Positions 46,115 through 57,284 of a DNA stretch of 64,000 nt are shown here, in pieces. Source of the DNA: Hordeum vulgare subsp. vulgare (Eukaryota; Streptophyta; Magnoliopsida; Poales; Poaceae); the NCBI RefSeq assembly GCF_904849725.1, contig NC_058523.1, positions 110,486,189 to 110,550,188 of the forward strand. Reading direction: 5' to 3'. The position numbers were made by a program, and so were the translations under genes. Every line of letters begins with the position of its first letter. Position 1 is the stretch's first letter. Below the pieces are notes generated by a model. The model saw nothing but the letters and a program-made list of their open reading frames with translations. It did no database searches and was not told the origin of the DNA.

Positions 46115-48758
46115 TTCCATCACCTTATGCCTAGCTAAGGGCGTTAAACAATAGCGCTTGTTGGGAGGCAACCCAATGAATCTATCCTTTTTCTTTCCAT
46201 TTTGTGTTTTCCACAATTTCATAATTCTGTTATGATTATGTTTTTTGTGTTTCTTTTGCGTTTGTGCCAAGCCAAACCGTTATGATTAGTCTTGGGGATG
46301 ATCATTTGGTCATGCTGGAAAAGACAGAAACTTTCTGCTCACGAAAATAATTTTCTTTTTTTTCTGTAAGATCTTTTGAGTTGATTCTTTTTTCTGCTGA
46401 TTTCTACACAAATTCTTCAGACTTTCTATATTTCAGAATTTTTGAAGTACCAGAAGTATACGAAGTATACAGATTGCTACAGACTGGTCTGCTGTTAACA
46501 GATCCTGTTTTTGTTGACTTCGTTGCTTATTTTGATGAAACTATGGATAGTATCGGGGGGTATTAGCCATGGAAGATTGGAAATACAGTAACCCAACATC
46601 AACATAAGTATAATTTAAGTTTTCTACGGTACCTAAGGAACTGGTGGTTTGCTTTCTTATGTTAACACGAGTTTCTGTTTAAGTTTCGTGTTCTGAGGTT
46701 TTCAAGTTTTGGGTGAAGTTCTTATGGACAAAAGGATAAAGAGTGGCAAGATATCAAGCTTGGGGATGACCAAGGCACCCCAAGTTGATTCAAGGATGCC
46801 GTAAAAGCCTAAGCTTGGGGATGCCTAGGGAAGGCATCCCCTCTTTCGTCTTCAATCCATCGGTAACGTTACTTGGGGCTATATTTTTATTCACCACATG
46901 TTATGTGTTTTGCTTGGAGCTTCTTGTATCGTAGGAGTCTTTTTTTTGTCACAATATTCCTTGCTGCACACATAGAGAGAGAGACATGCACTCACCGTGA
47001 TTTTGTCGAGCTTCACTTATATCATTTGGTTAGACAATTCAGCTCACATGTGTTTCACTTATATCTTTTGAGCTAGTTGATTTTGCTCTTTGTGTTTCAC
47101 TTCTATCTTTTAGAGCACGGAAGCGCATGGCGTGGTAGTTGGCTTATGCTATGAAAGTAGTCTCAAAAGGGGTAGTTATCCAAAGGGATATGAAAACTTC
47201 CACCTTCATGTTCATTGAATAGTTAGAGAAGTTTGATTCATCTCAATAAGTTTTAAGTTGTGGTTGTGGTAATATTGAAGTTATACTAGTAAGGTGTTGT
47301 GGATCTAGAAATACTTGTGTTGAAGTTAGTGATTCCCGTAGCATGCACGTATGGTGAACCGTTATGTGATGAAGTCTGAGCATGATTAGTTTATTGATTG
47401 TCATCCTTTGTGTAGCGGTCGGGATCGCGCGATGGTTTATACCTACCAACCCTTCCCCTAGGAGTATGCGTTGAATGCTTTGTTTCAATTACTACTAGAA
47501 CTTTTGCAACAAGTATATGAGTTCTTCATAAATAATGTTGAGTCCATGGTTTAGATGCAATTTCACCTTCCACCATCACTATCTTCTTTAGTGTCGTGCA
47601 ACTTTCCCCGGTGCACAAAATCCACCATTAGCCTCCCTCAAAACAGCCACCATACCTACCTACTATGGCTTTTTGAAAGCCATTCCGAGATATATTGCCA
47701 TGCAACTACCACCATGACATGTTCCACCACTTCTACATTGCCATTGCATGATCATAAGATAGCTAGCATGATGTTTCCATTGATGTCTATGCCATGCTAG
47801 ATCATTGTCACGGTACAATACCGAAGGCATTCCATATAGAGTCGTCATTGCTCTAAGTTTTGAGTTGTAAGTGTGATGATCATCATTGATGGAGCATTGT
47901 CCCATGTGAGGAAATAAAAGAGGCCAGCGAAGCCCATTTACAAAAAGAGGCCAAAGATGCCCACCAAAAAAAAGAGGCCAAAGATCCCACCCAAAAAAAG
48001 AGAAAAAGAGAGAAGGGACAATGCTCTATCTTTCCACACTTGTGCTTATTAAGCACCATGATCTTCATGATTGAGAGTCTCTCGTTTTGTCACCACCATA
48101 TAGCTAGTGGGAAATTTTCATTATAAAACTTGGCTTGTATATTCCAATGATAGGCTTCCTCAAAATTGCCTTAGGTCTTCGTGAGCAAGCAAGTTGGCTG
48201 CACACCCACTAGTTTTCTTTAATAGCTTTCACATGCTCTTAGCTCTAGTGCATCAATTGTATGGCAATCCCTAGTCATTCATGTTGATATCTATTGATGA
48301 GCATCTCCATAGCTCGTTGATATGCCTAGTCAATGTGACCATCTTCTCCTTGTTTGCCTTGCAACCTCCACCACACTCCATTCCACTTATAATGCTAAAA
48401 CCATGGCTCACGCTCATGTATTGCGTGAGAGTTGAAAAGGTTTGAGAAATTAAAGGTGTGAAAACAATTACTTGTCCAATACCAGGGTTGTGCATAATTT
48501 AAATTCGTTGTGCAAGGATGATAGAGCATAGCCACACTATATGATTTTGTAGGGATAACTTTCTTTTGGCCTTGTTATTTTAAAAGTTCATGATTACCTT
48601 GCTAGTTTCCTTGAAGTATTATTGTCTCCATGTCAATAGCAAACTATTTTTTTGAATCTAATGGATCTGAACATTCACGTCACATAAGAGGAGTTACAAA
48701 GGACATCTATGCTAGGTAGCATGAAAGCATCAAAAATTCATTCTTTATCACTTCCCTA
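46115..48758 (+). other. Element W 3' non-coding region
   Basis: 2.6 kb without coding potential. Notable: stem-loop TTGGGAGGCAACCCAA (46161-46176); paired polypurine-tract copies (46756-46770, 46811-46825); TTCACTTATAT(C)TTTTGAG-like repeats (47010-47115); and three ~29-bp AAGAGGCCAAAGAT...CACC repeats (47925-48012). Confidence 0.7.
46756..46842 (+). repeat. Paired internal polypurine-tract copies in W
   Basis: AAGCTTGGGGATGACC at 46756 and AAGCTTGGGGATGCC at 46811, 55 bp apart, the second followed by GGCATCCCC to form a hairpin. The terminal tract is AAGCTTGGGGATGCT (48779-48793). Confidence 0.7.
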
Positions 48759-48793
48759 CTCGAGGACGAGCAGGAGTTAAGCTTGGGGATGCT
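48759..48793 (+). promoter_or_regulatory. Element W hairpin and terminal polypurine tract
   Basis: CTCG, AGGA, CGAG (48759-48770), then AAGCTTGGGGATGCT to the LTR start. Confidence 0.65.
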
Positions 48794-50397
48794 TGATACG
48801 TCTCAAACGTATCTATAATTTTTGATGGTTTCATGTTGTTATCTTGTCAACTTTGGATGTTTTATATACCTTTTATATCTTTTTTGGGACTAACTTATTA
48901 ATTCAGTGCCAAGTGCCAGTTTTTTTCTGTGTTTTTGACTCTTTTCAGATCTGATTTTGGAACGGAGTCCAAACGGAATAAGATCCCCGAAATAAATTTT
49001 TCCGGAACAAAAGAAGATCGGGGGACTTGAGGGCCAAGGCAGGAGGCCCACACGGAGCCCACAAGCCCTGATGCCGTGGCCAGGGGGCCCGCGGCGACCA
49101 GGCTTGTGGCCTCCCTGGCGCTCCCCTGCCCTAGCTCTTTCGCCTATATATTCCCTAAAATCCTAAAAAAAATCAAGGCATCCATGAAACCACTTTTCCG
49201 CCGCCGCAAGCTTCCGTTTCGGCGAGATCTCATCTGGAGACCCTTCCCGGTGCCCTGCCGGAGGGGACTTTGGAGTTGGAGGGCTTCTACATCAACATCA
49301 TCGCCTCTCCAATGACTCGTGAGTAGTCCACTTCAGACCTACGAGTCAGTAGATAGTAGCTAGATGGCTTCTTCTCTCTCTTGGATCTTCAATACAAAGT
49401 TCTCCATGATTTTCATGGAGATCTATCCGATGTAATCCTCTTTGGCGGTGTGTTTGTCGAGATCCAATGAATCGTGGATTTGTGATCAGATTATCTATGA
49501 GTCATATTTGAGTCTTTGCTGATTTCTTATATGCATGATTTCATATCCTTGTAAGTCTCTCTGAGTCTTGGGTTTTGTTTGGCCAACTAGATCTATGATT
49601 CTTGCAATGGGAGAAGTGCTTGGTTTTGGGTTCATACCGTGCGGTGACCTTTCCGAGTGATAGAAGGGGCAGCAAGGCATGCATCATGTTGTTGCCATCA
49701 AGGGTAACAAGATGGGCTTTCATCATAGATTCTAGATTGTCCATCTACATCATGTCATCTTGCTTAAGGCGTTACTCTGTTCTTATGAACTCAATACACT
49801 AGATGCATGTTGGATAGCGGTCGATGTGTGGAGTAATAGTAGTAGATGCACAAAGTATCGGTCTATTTGTTTTGGACGTGATGCGTATAGATATGATCAT
49901 TGCCATAGATAACATCATGACTTTGCGTGGTTCTATCAATTGCTCGACAGTAATTCGTTCACCCACCGTCTACTTGCTTTCATGAGAGAAGCCACTAGTG
50001 AACACTACGGCCCCCGGGTCTATTCACAACTATCGTCTCCACTTTTACTTGTACTTTGCTTTGTTTACTTTTTTGCTTTCAGTTCTCACTTTGCAAACAA
50101 TCTATAAGGGATTGACAACCCCTTCATAGTGTTGGGTGCAAGCTGTCTGTGGTTGTGCAGGTACTTGTGACTTGACTCGATCCTCCTAATGGATTGATAC
50201 TTTGGTTCTCAAACTGAGGGAAATACTTACCGCCACTGTGCTACATCACCCTTTCCTCTTCAAGGGAACACCAACGCAAGGCTCCAAGGCCGCGGGGGAA
50301 TCCTTTTCATATTTGCCAAGGAAGTCCCTATAGGCGTAGCCCGTAGCAGAAGGATTCCTGGCGCCGTTGCCAGGGAAGGTCTTTTGTTGCCGTAGCA
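48794..50397 (+). mobile_element. Element W 3' LTR (1604 bp)
   Basis: Closely similar to the 5' LTR. LTR-internal TGGCGCCGTTGCCAGGG at 50359-50375 (16 of 17 to the tRNA-Asp complement), again 22 bp before the end. Confidence 0.9.
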
Positions 50398-51467
50398 ATA
50401 GCTCGGTGAGGGTTTGAATCCGGCGATGGGAGAGGGCATTGAGGATGCCCTCATCACGGTAATGATGCAGGAAGGCGTTGTTAAGCTCGTGTACGCCGCG
50501 GCCCTCTATCCTGTTGTTGAGGAGGAATCTAGCCCAGAAGTGGTGTATTGATTCCCCTGGCCGTTGTGTAACTTCACGTAAGTCTGATAAACCGAACTCT
50601 TTCGCTTTATGCTCGAGTTGGGTGGTGGGTTGGATAAGATTTTGAGTTCCCGTGAGTTTGGGTTTGAGGTCTCGGTGGCCATGTCCCCGGCTGGGTCACG
50701 TACCGGATCAGCCACTGGCCCCGAAATATTGTCGGGTCGAGAAAGATACTCCGGATTATCGGATAAGTCCATATGATCAGTGATCGGGATGTATACTTTC
50801 CTTAACTCCGGTAGTTGGTATGGGGAGCCCTTAACCGGGCACTCGACAGTGTTGATCACATGCATGATGGGCGGGGCGTGAATTTCCATGTTGTCGGGTC
50901 TGAATTTGATCTGGTTGTGGATCGTAGCTTGATTGTTCATCATGTCCATGGCTAGGCTCCGGTCGAGTAGTTAGTGGAGTACCGGGGTTTCGGCGGAGTT
51001 CATATCGTTTGTGAGTCTGGGGTTAGCCAATGTCACTAATGCCCCGGTGGCGCTCAAGGTCGCCTCCGGGGTGTATTTGGCTGAGGCGAGCTCGGGCGTA
51101 TTGAACACGTCAGGCTCTAAGCAGGATTAGGGGTGAAGCTCGTCCCGGTGGCGAGATCCACAGTTTCCGAAGCCGAAGCATCGGGACCCACTGGTTCCTT
51201 GGAAGGAGCTAAAAGCCTTGTAAACACAAGGTCTCCTCGGGGATCAGTGGTGAACTCTAGGCTCCCAAACCTGACTACCTGACCGGGGATAAAATTTCTG
51301 ACCTAGCCAAGGTGGCTGGACGGATTGGCGTGGAGAACGATGCTTCCGAATGCGAAGATATGTCCGGGAATGAAAACATCCTTGTTGCATATCTCCTCGC
51401 TGATGACTAAGTGTTCCATCGATCCTTCTGGTCATACAGTCAGTGGAACTCTCAATGAAAGCACCAA
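50398..51467 (-). pseudogene. Element Z gag N-terminal part and leader
   Basis: The gag core is readable next to W: KEFGLSDLREVTQRPGESIH, FWARFLLNNRIEGRGVHELN and LHHYRDEGILNAL (about 50600-50403). Upstream an open frame (50949-50506) encodes a Pro/Asn/Asp-rich N-terminal part. Frames change near 50580. The leader 51000-51448 has no long frame. It continues leftward at 42187 across W. Confidence 0.7.
51449..51466 (-). other. Element Z primer-binding site
   Basis: On the minus strand TGGTGCTTTCATTGAGAG follows the 5' LTR end by one base. It begins with TGG, as expected for pairing with a tRNA CCA end; I do not assign the tRNA. Confidence 0.55.
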
Positions 51468-51937
51468 TGTCAGTGTCAAAACTGGCAGATCTCGAGTAGG
51501 GGGTCCCGAACTATGGACATTGGATCGATGGATTGGAGGAGAAAAGGGGCGACAATATTTACCTAGATTCGGGCCCTCTTGAGGAGGTAAAACCCTATGT
51601 CCTGCTTGATTATATTGATGTGGGTGATGATTACAGAGTTGATCTACCTCGAGATCGTATGAGCTAAACCCTAGATGAGTCAACCCGCTTGCATGGATGA
51701 GGAACCCTGGTTTATATAGACACCAGGGGATCTAGGGTTACATACAACCGACCTCTGGCCGGGGGCAGATGGGCCGACCTAGTCTACCTTACTTGGACGT
51801 CACGCCAATCTTCGGTGCTTTCCTCCTTGAATGAGATGACCACGCAGTCCGGCCTTCAATTAACATGGCCCATTAGATCAGCCTTCTACGAAACGAACCA
51901 ACTAGCTGAGGACCCCTTACTCCGGACTCCCTCAACA
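51468..51937 (-). mobile_element. Element Z 5' LTR (470 bp)
   Basis: On the minus strand it begins TGTTGAGGGAGTCCGGAGTA and ends TTTTGACACTGACA. TATATAAA at 51711-51718 (minus). This short-LTR type belongs to Tat-like Triticeae elements (Jeli/Laura-like, tentative). Its right end is flush with element V sequence starting at 51938, in the middle of the V 5' LTR. Confidence 0.85.
51711..51718 (-). promoter_or_regulatory. TATA box of the Z 5' LTR
   Basis: TATATAAA on the minus strand, about 220 bp into the 470-bp LTR. Confidence 0.6.
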
Positions 51938-52645
51938 TGACACACATGTATCGTTGCCATTAAGGATAAAAAAGATGGGGGTCTATTCCTACATGAATAT
52001 ATCTTGTCTACATCATGTCATCATTCTTAAGGCATTACTCCATTTATCCATGAACTTAATACGCTAGATGCATGCTAGATAGGGGTCGATGTGTGGAGTA
52101 ATAGAAGTAGATGCAGACAGAAGTTGGTCTACTTATTTTGGACGTGATGTCTATATACGTGATCTTTGTCATGAATATCGTCATAATTATTTGCTTTTCT
52201 ATCAATTGCCAAAGAGTAATTGTCTACCCACCGCTTATTATTTTCTCGAGAGAAGCCACTAGTGAAACCTACGACCCCTCGTTCTACTTCACATCATCTA
52301 TTTGCAATCTCTACTTTGCTATTTGCTTTTCTACTTTATTTTCTCTTTTGTTCTCACATATATATTATAATAAAAAATCCAAAATACCTTGTTGCGTTCT
52401 ATTTACTATCACTCTTATTTGCATCTATCAATTTATCCTTACCTTACCCATGAGGGATTGACAACCCCTCTACACGTTGGGTTGTGAGGATTTGCTATTT
52501 GTGTGCAAGGGCTGCTTACATAGTCTTGTGGATCTTCCTACTAGATTGATACCTTGGTTTCTTAACTGAGGGAAATACTTGCTGACGTTGTGCTAAATCA
52601 CCCTTTAAGCTTGGAGGGAGACCAACACACCCTTGAGGTACGCCA
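51938..52645 (+). mobile_element. Element V 5' LTR remnant
   Basis: Matches the 3' LTR from about 59081 onward. The left 840 bp would lie beyond the far end of element Z and are not found in the window. Confidence 0.8.
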
Positions 52646-52652
52646 AGATTTC

Positions 52653-52669
52653 TGGCGTCGTTGCCGGGG
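52653..52669 (+). other. Element V primer-binding site (tRNA-Asp type)
   Basis: TGGCGTCGTTGCCGGGG, 16 of 17 to the tRNA-Asp complement. Confidence 0.75.
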
Positions 52670-53497
52670 AAGATCACATCAAGATCTATGAGGTTCCTAC
52701 ACACAAATCTCATCTCCTTGCAATTACATTATTTGCCATTTTCCTCTCATTTTCCTCTCCCCCACTTCACAAAAAAAATTCCTTTTCATTTGCCTTCTTT
52801 GCGTTTGCCTTTTTCTTGCTTGCTTGCTTCTATTGCCTTCATGAAAACACTCAAAAATAGAAAAATAAACACGAAGAGTAAGACATATGGATCCTCATCC
52901 ACTTGCTAATGTTTTCAAAAGATCTAATTATGTTGAACCAATTTCTAGTGACTCAAGTGTTCTTGATTGCTTTTGTGAAGTTTTGCTTGAAAATCATGAA
53001 TCTGAATATTGTGATGAAGTGTTAAAGAAGAAATTTATAAAGTGATTCATGATATCTCCTTGAGTGAAAAGCATGATTGCAATTATGTTATTATAAATTC
53101 TATTAATGTCAATTGTTCAAATAGCATGCAAAACTACAAGCTTAGGGATGACAAGTTTGTCATGTCCACTACTCATTGCAATGATCATGATTGAGGTGAT
53201 GCTTCTTATGATCTTGAAAATTTAATTAATCCTCGTGATGAATATGATATTGATAATAATGTTTGCAATAGTATTGAAAGTGGGTTTGGAAGAGTGTCAA
53301 CTTTAGGTAATCATGATCCCATTATTTTGGAGAATTATCCATATTGTGATTGTTTTCGATAAAAGTGGGTTTGGAGAGGTCGTGACTTTATTTAATATTA
53401 ATCCCACTATCTTGGAAGATTGTAAGACTTTTATGCATGTGGATCATGAAGAGAATAATTTATGTGATAGCTACATTGTTGAATTTGAATATGATCC

Positions 53498-55265
53498 TGT
53501 TGGAAATATGCCCTAGAGGCAATAATAAAATGGTTATTATCATATTTCCTTGTTCATGATAATCGTCTATTGTTCATGTTATAATTGTATTAACAGGAAA
53601 CAATAATACATGTGTGGATAAATAGATCACAATGTGTCCCTAGAAAGCCTCTAGTTGCCTAGCTCATTGATCAATAGATGATCATGGTTTCCTGATCATG
53701 GACATTGGATGTCATTGATAACGGGATCACATCATTAGGAGAATGATGTGATGGACAAGACCCGATCCTAAGCATAGCACTAGACCGTGTTGTTCGTATG
53801 CTAAAGCTTTTCTAATGTCAAGTATCTTTTCCTTCGACCGTGAGATTGTGCAACTCCCGGATACCGTAGGAGTGCTTTGGGTGTATCAAACGTCACAACG
53901 TAACTAGGTGACTATAAAGCTGCACTATGGGTATCTCCGAAAGTATTTGTTGGGTAGGTACGAATCGAGATCGGGATTTGTCACTCCATGTGACGGAGAG
54001 GTATCTCTGGGCCCAGTCGGTAGAACATCATCATAATGAGCTCAATGTGACTAAGGAGTTAGTCACGAGATGATGTGCTACGGAACGAGTAAAGAGACTT
54101 GCCGGCAACGAGATTGAACAAGCTATGGGGATACCGACGATCGAATCTCGGGCAAGTTCTATACAGGTAGACAAAGGGAATTGTATATGGGATTGATTGA
54201 ATCCTTGACATCGTGGTTCATCCGATGAGATCATCGTGGAACATGCGGGAGCCACCATGGGTATCCAGACCCCGCTGATGGTCATTGACCGGAGAGGTGT
54301 CTAGGTCATGTCTTCATGCCTCCCGAACCCGTAGGGTCTACACACTTAAGGTTCGATGACGCTAGGATTATAGGGAATTGTTATAATAGGTTACCGAAGG
54401 TTGTTCGGAGTCCTGGATGATCTCCAGGATGTCACGAGGAGCTCCGGAATAGTCCGAAGGTAAAGAATTATATATAGGAAGTGAGGATTTGTTCGCCGGA
54501 ATTGTTTCGGGCGACACCTGTAATGTACCGGTACCATCGAGAGGGTTTCAGGGGTCCACCGGGAGGGGCCACCAGACCCAAAGGCTAGCATGGGCCAAAA
54601 GGTGGAAGGGAACCAGCCCAGAGTGGGCTGGTGTGCCTCCCACCTAGGCCCAAGGCGCCACAAGAGAGGAAAGGGGGGAAACCCTAGTGCAAATGGGCCT
54701 AAGGCCCATCTGGGGTGCGCCACCCCCCTCTCTCTTGCCGTGGCCACCACCACTAGCCCTAGATGGGGCTGCCGCACCCTTTGGGAGTGGGAACCCTAAA
54801 GGGGGCGCCCCCTCCCTCTCCCCCTATAAATAGTGTAGGTTTTGGCTGATTTGAACACACGAAATCTCTCTCTCGGCGCAGCCCTGCTTCTCCTCTTTCT
54901 CCTCTCCCATGGTGCTTGGCGAAGCCCTGCTGGGAGACCTCGTAGCTCCACCAGCACCACGCCGTTGTGATGCCGAAGCTCTCCCTCAACCTCTCCCTCC
55001 TCCTTGCTGGATCAAGGCGTGGGAGACGTCACCGGGCTGTACATGTGTTGAACGCGGAGGTGTCGTGATTCGGCACATAGATCGGAACCGACCACGATCT
55101 GAATCGCTGCGAGTACGATTCCATCGACCGCGTTCATAGTAATGCTTCCGCTTAGCGATCTTCAAAGGTATGAAGATGCTCTACAACCTCTCTCGTTGCT
55201 GGTCTCTCCATAGATATATCCTTGTATGGCGTAGGAAAATTTTGAATTTACTACGTTCCCCAACA
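53498..55265 (+). mobile_element. Angela (BARE-1/WIS group, Copia) solo LTR, 1768 bp, TSD GATCC
   Basis: Begins TGTTGGAAATATGCCCTAGA and ends GTTCCCCAACA. Flanked by identical GATCC (53493-53497, 55266-55270). The start and end are those of the Angela/BARE-1/WIS family, and the length fits its ~1.7-1.8 kb LTR. No internal domain, so it is a solo LTR. It lies inside the V accessory ORF. Confidence 0.95.
54825..54832 (+). promoter_or_regulatory. TATA box of the Angela LTR
   Basis: TATAAATA preceded by a C-rich tract. It is consistent with the known strong promoter in BARE-1-type LTRs. Confidence 0.7.
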
Positions 55266-56159
55266 GATCCTACATGTAATTATTATGAGAGAGGGAAATA
55301 TGGTTATAGAAGTATTCATGTTACTAAATTATCTCTCTTCATGTTGAGATTGCTATTGTTTCTTTCTTCTTCCATGCATATGTTAGATATTTCTTGTCTT
55401 GATAATTTGTTTGCTTAGGAGATTCCTATGCATAGGAAGTATGTTAGGCTTAAATGTGGTTGTCTTATGCTGCATGATGCTCTCTTTGTGTTTCAACTAC
55501 CATCTTTCATATGAGCATCAATAAAATCTCAAGCATATCTTAATGGCTATAAAGAAATAACTTGTTGGGAGGCAACCCAATTGATATAATTTATTTTCTT
55601 TTTTTATGTTCTTGAGTGTTTACACAATCATGCTACTATATAATTGTGTTTTTTATGTTTTATTTAGTGTTTGTACCAAGCAAAGCCTTTGGGACCATGT
55701 GGGGGTATTAGTTGCTTTAATGCTGTTGTAAAACAAAAACTTTTGCGTCTAGTAGAAAAAATCCTAAAAATCACACAAACATCAAAAGTGTGTAAATGTT
55801 TTACATCAAAAGTGTGTATTTCCTATGTTGTGCTATTTTTTAAAAAAAATGGAGTTACAGAAGTATAAGTAAATTTCGAATCTTTACACATTGTTCTAAT
55901 TTAACAGATTCTGCTTTCTTTGTGTTATGTGCTTATTTTAATGGTTCTATGGCTTATATCGGGGGGCATAAGCTATGGTAAAATTAGAATACAAGAAATA
56001 TAATACAAAAAAATGGAATAGGTTTTCAACAGTACCTATAGTAGTGTTTGGTTTTCTTATACTAGATCTTATGAAATATTGTTGAGTTTTGTGTGATTGA
56101 AGTTTTCAAGTTTTGAGTGAGATCAGGATGGATGATGGAACAATGAGTGATAAAATCCT

Positions 56160-56248
56160 AAGCTTGGGGATGCCCATGGCACCCCAAGGAAATATCTAAG
56201 GAATACCAAGCAGCTAAGCTTGGGGATGCCCCGAAAGGCATCCCCTCT
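56160..56248 (+). repeat. Paired internal polypurine-tract copies in V
   Basis: AAGCTTGGGGATGCCC at 56160 and AAGCTTGGGGATGCC at 56216, 56 bp apart; the second forms a hairpin with GGCATCCC. Terminal tract AAGCTTGGGGATGC at 58224-58237. Confidence 0.7.
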
Positions 56249-56444
56249 TTCTTCTAGAAACCATCGATAATTTTACTTGGAGCTATATTTTTATTTGTCA
56301 CATATCATGAGTTTTGCTTGGAGCATCTTGTATCGTTTGTGTTTTTTGCTTTAGTTGCTGGTTAGTTTGTCATAATAAACCTTGATGTACACACCCATCT
56401 GAGAGAGCTAAATTATGCTATGATTTGTTAGAATCGCTCTTTAT

Positions 56445-56670
56445 GCTTTACTTAAATTTTTTGAGCCATGGAATTGTTCAAGTACTTCACTTATATCTTT
56501 TTGAGCATGGTGGTGGTGTTATTTTTAAGAAATTTGGTTTCATACTTCACTTAGATTATTTTGAGAGTTGCTAAAATTCTGAATAAACCCTCTCTTGCTT
56601 CACTTATATAATTTTGAGAGTTGAAAATTTTAAAGAAACTTGTGCTCTCGTGCTTCACTTATAGTTGTTT
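56445..56670 (+). repeat. Five spaced CTTCACTTATAT...TTTTGAG motifs in V
   Basis: Copies roughly every 50-65 bp, of the form (G/A)CTTCACTTATAT, 3-6 bases, TTTGAG(C/A). Related copies occur in Y (33874-34072) and W (47010-47115). Confidence 0.6.
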
Positions 56671-56853
56671 GAGAGCTTGTTATTTTCATTGGCAATTTGC
56701 TTTAAATTAAAATTAGTCCCAAAGTGATGAATGTCCAGGCAAGATATAATAAAAACTTTCATGAAGATCATTGGATATTAAGATTGATTATTTGCAATAG
56801 TTTTGCAATATGAAGATAGTAATATGCGAGTTATGCTAATGAGTAATTTTGCT

Positions 56854-57284
56854 CTAGTAAGAATATTGGTGTTAAGGTTTGTGATTCCCTATGCATGCAC
56901 ATGAAGTCAATAATTTTGCTATGAAATTACATCCTACCTGTGTTGCATTATTCGGTGTTAGTTATGTTTAATGTTCACCTATGATGATATTTGTTCCTTG
57001 GTTGGGCGCTTCTCAATCTATTTGCTAGCCTTCACTTGCACTAAGCGGCAATGATGCATGCATGCACATGAAGTAACAATCTAGTAAGAATATTGGTGTT
57101 AAGGTTTGTGATTCCCTATGCATGCAAGTGAAGTCAATAATTTTGCTATGAAATTACATCCTACTTGTGTTGCATTATTCGGTGTTAGTTATGTTTAATG
57201 TTCACCTATGATGATATTTGTTCCTTGGTTGGGCGCTTCTCAATCTATTTGCTAGCCTTCACTTGTACTAAGCGGCAATGATGC
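56854..57284 (+). repeat. Tandem duplication, 227-bp period
   Basis: 56854-57057 and 57081-57284 are nearly identical, starting CTAGTAAGAATATTGGTGTT. A short GCATGCACATGAAG linker separates them. Confidence 0.9.

Larger units (their letters stand above)
42188..50397 (+). mobile_element. Element W: non-autonomous Gypsy element with gag-protease only, TSD ATAGC
   Basis: 8210 bp: LTRs 42188-43793 and 48794-50397, flanked by identical ATAGC (42183-42187, 50398-50402). Internal order: primer-binding site, gag, protease, 2.7 kb of non-coding DNA, polypurine tract. No RT, RNase H or integrase sequence is present. The protease type (CDLGASVSAIP) is that of Athila-lineage elements. Size and layout fit Sabrina-like elements, but the family name needs a library search. 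Confidence 0.9.
52887..55515 (+). pseudogene. Element V accessory ORF, homologous to that of Y, split by the Angela LTR
   Basis: ATG at 52887 gives MDPHPLANVFKRSNYVEP, then a decayed frame (TGA near 53043 and several later) to 53497. After the Angela insertion it resumes at 55271 with TCNYYERGKYGYR and ends in EIPMHRKYVRLKC and TGA near 55513, with TAG at 55416-55418. The 3' part aligns with the Y accessory ORF. It is Asp/Glu/Asn-rich with repeated ESGFGRVSTL/KSGFGEVVTL phrases. No known domain. The stem-loop TTGGGAGGCAACCCAA follows 50 nt after the end, as in W and Y. Confidence 0.55.

Noticed and set aside
47883..48068. Minus-strand frame with repeated SLASF(C/F)(K/W)WA phrases
   Set aside because: Produced by three ~29-bp purine-rich DNA repeats in the W non-coding region.
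54590..55139. Open frames in both strands near a TATA box
   Set aside because: All are inside the Angela LTR, which is non-coding in this family.
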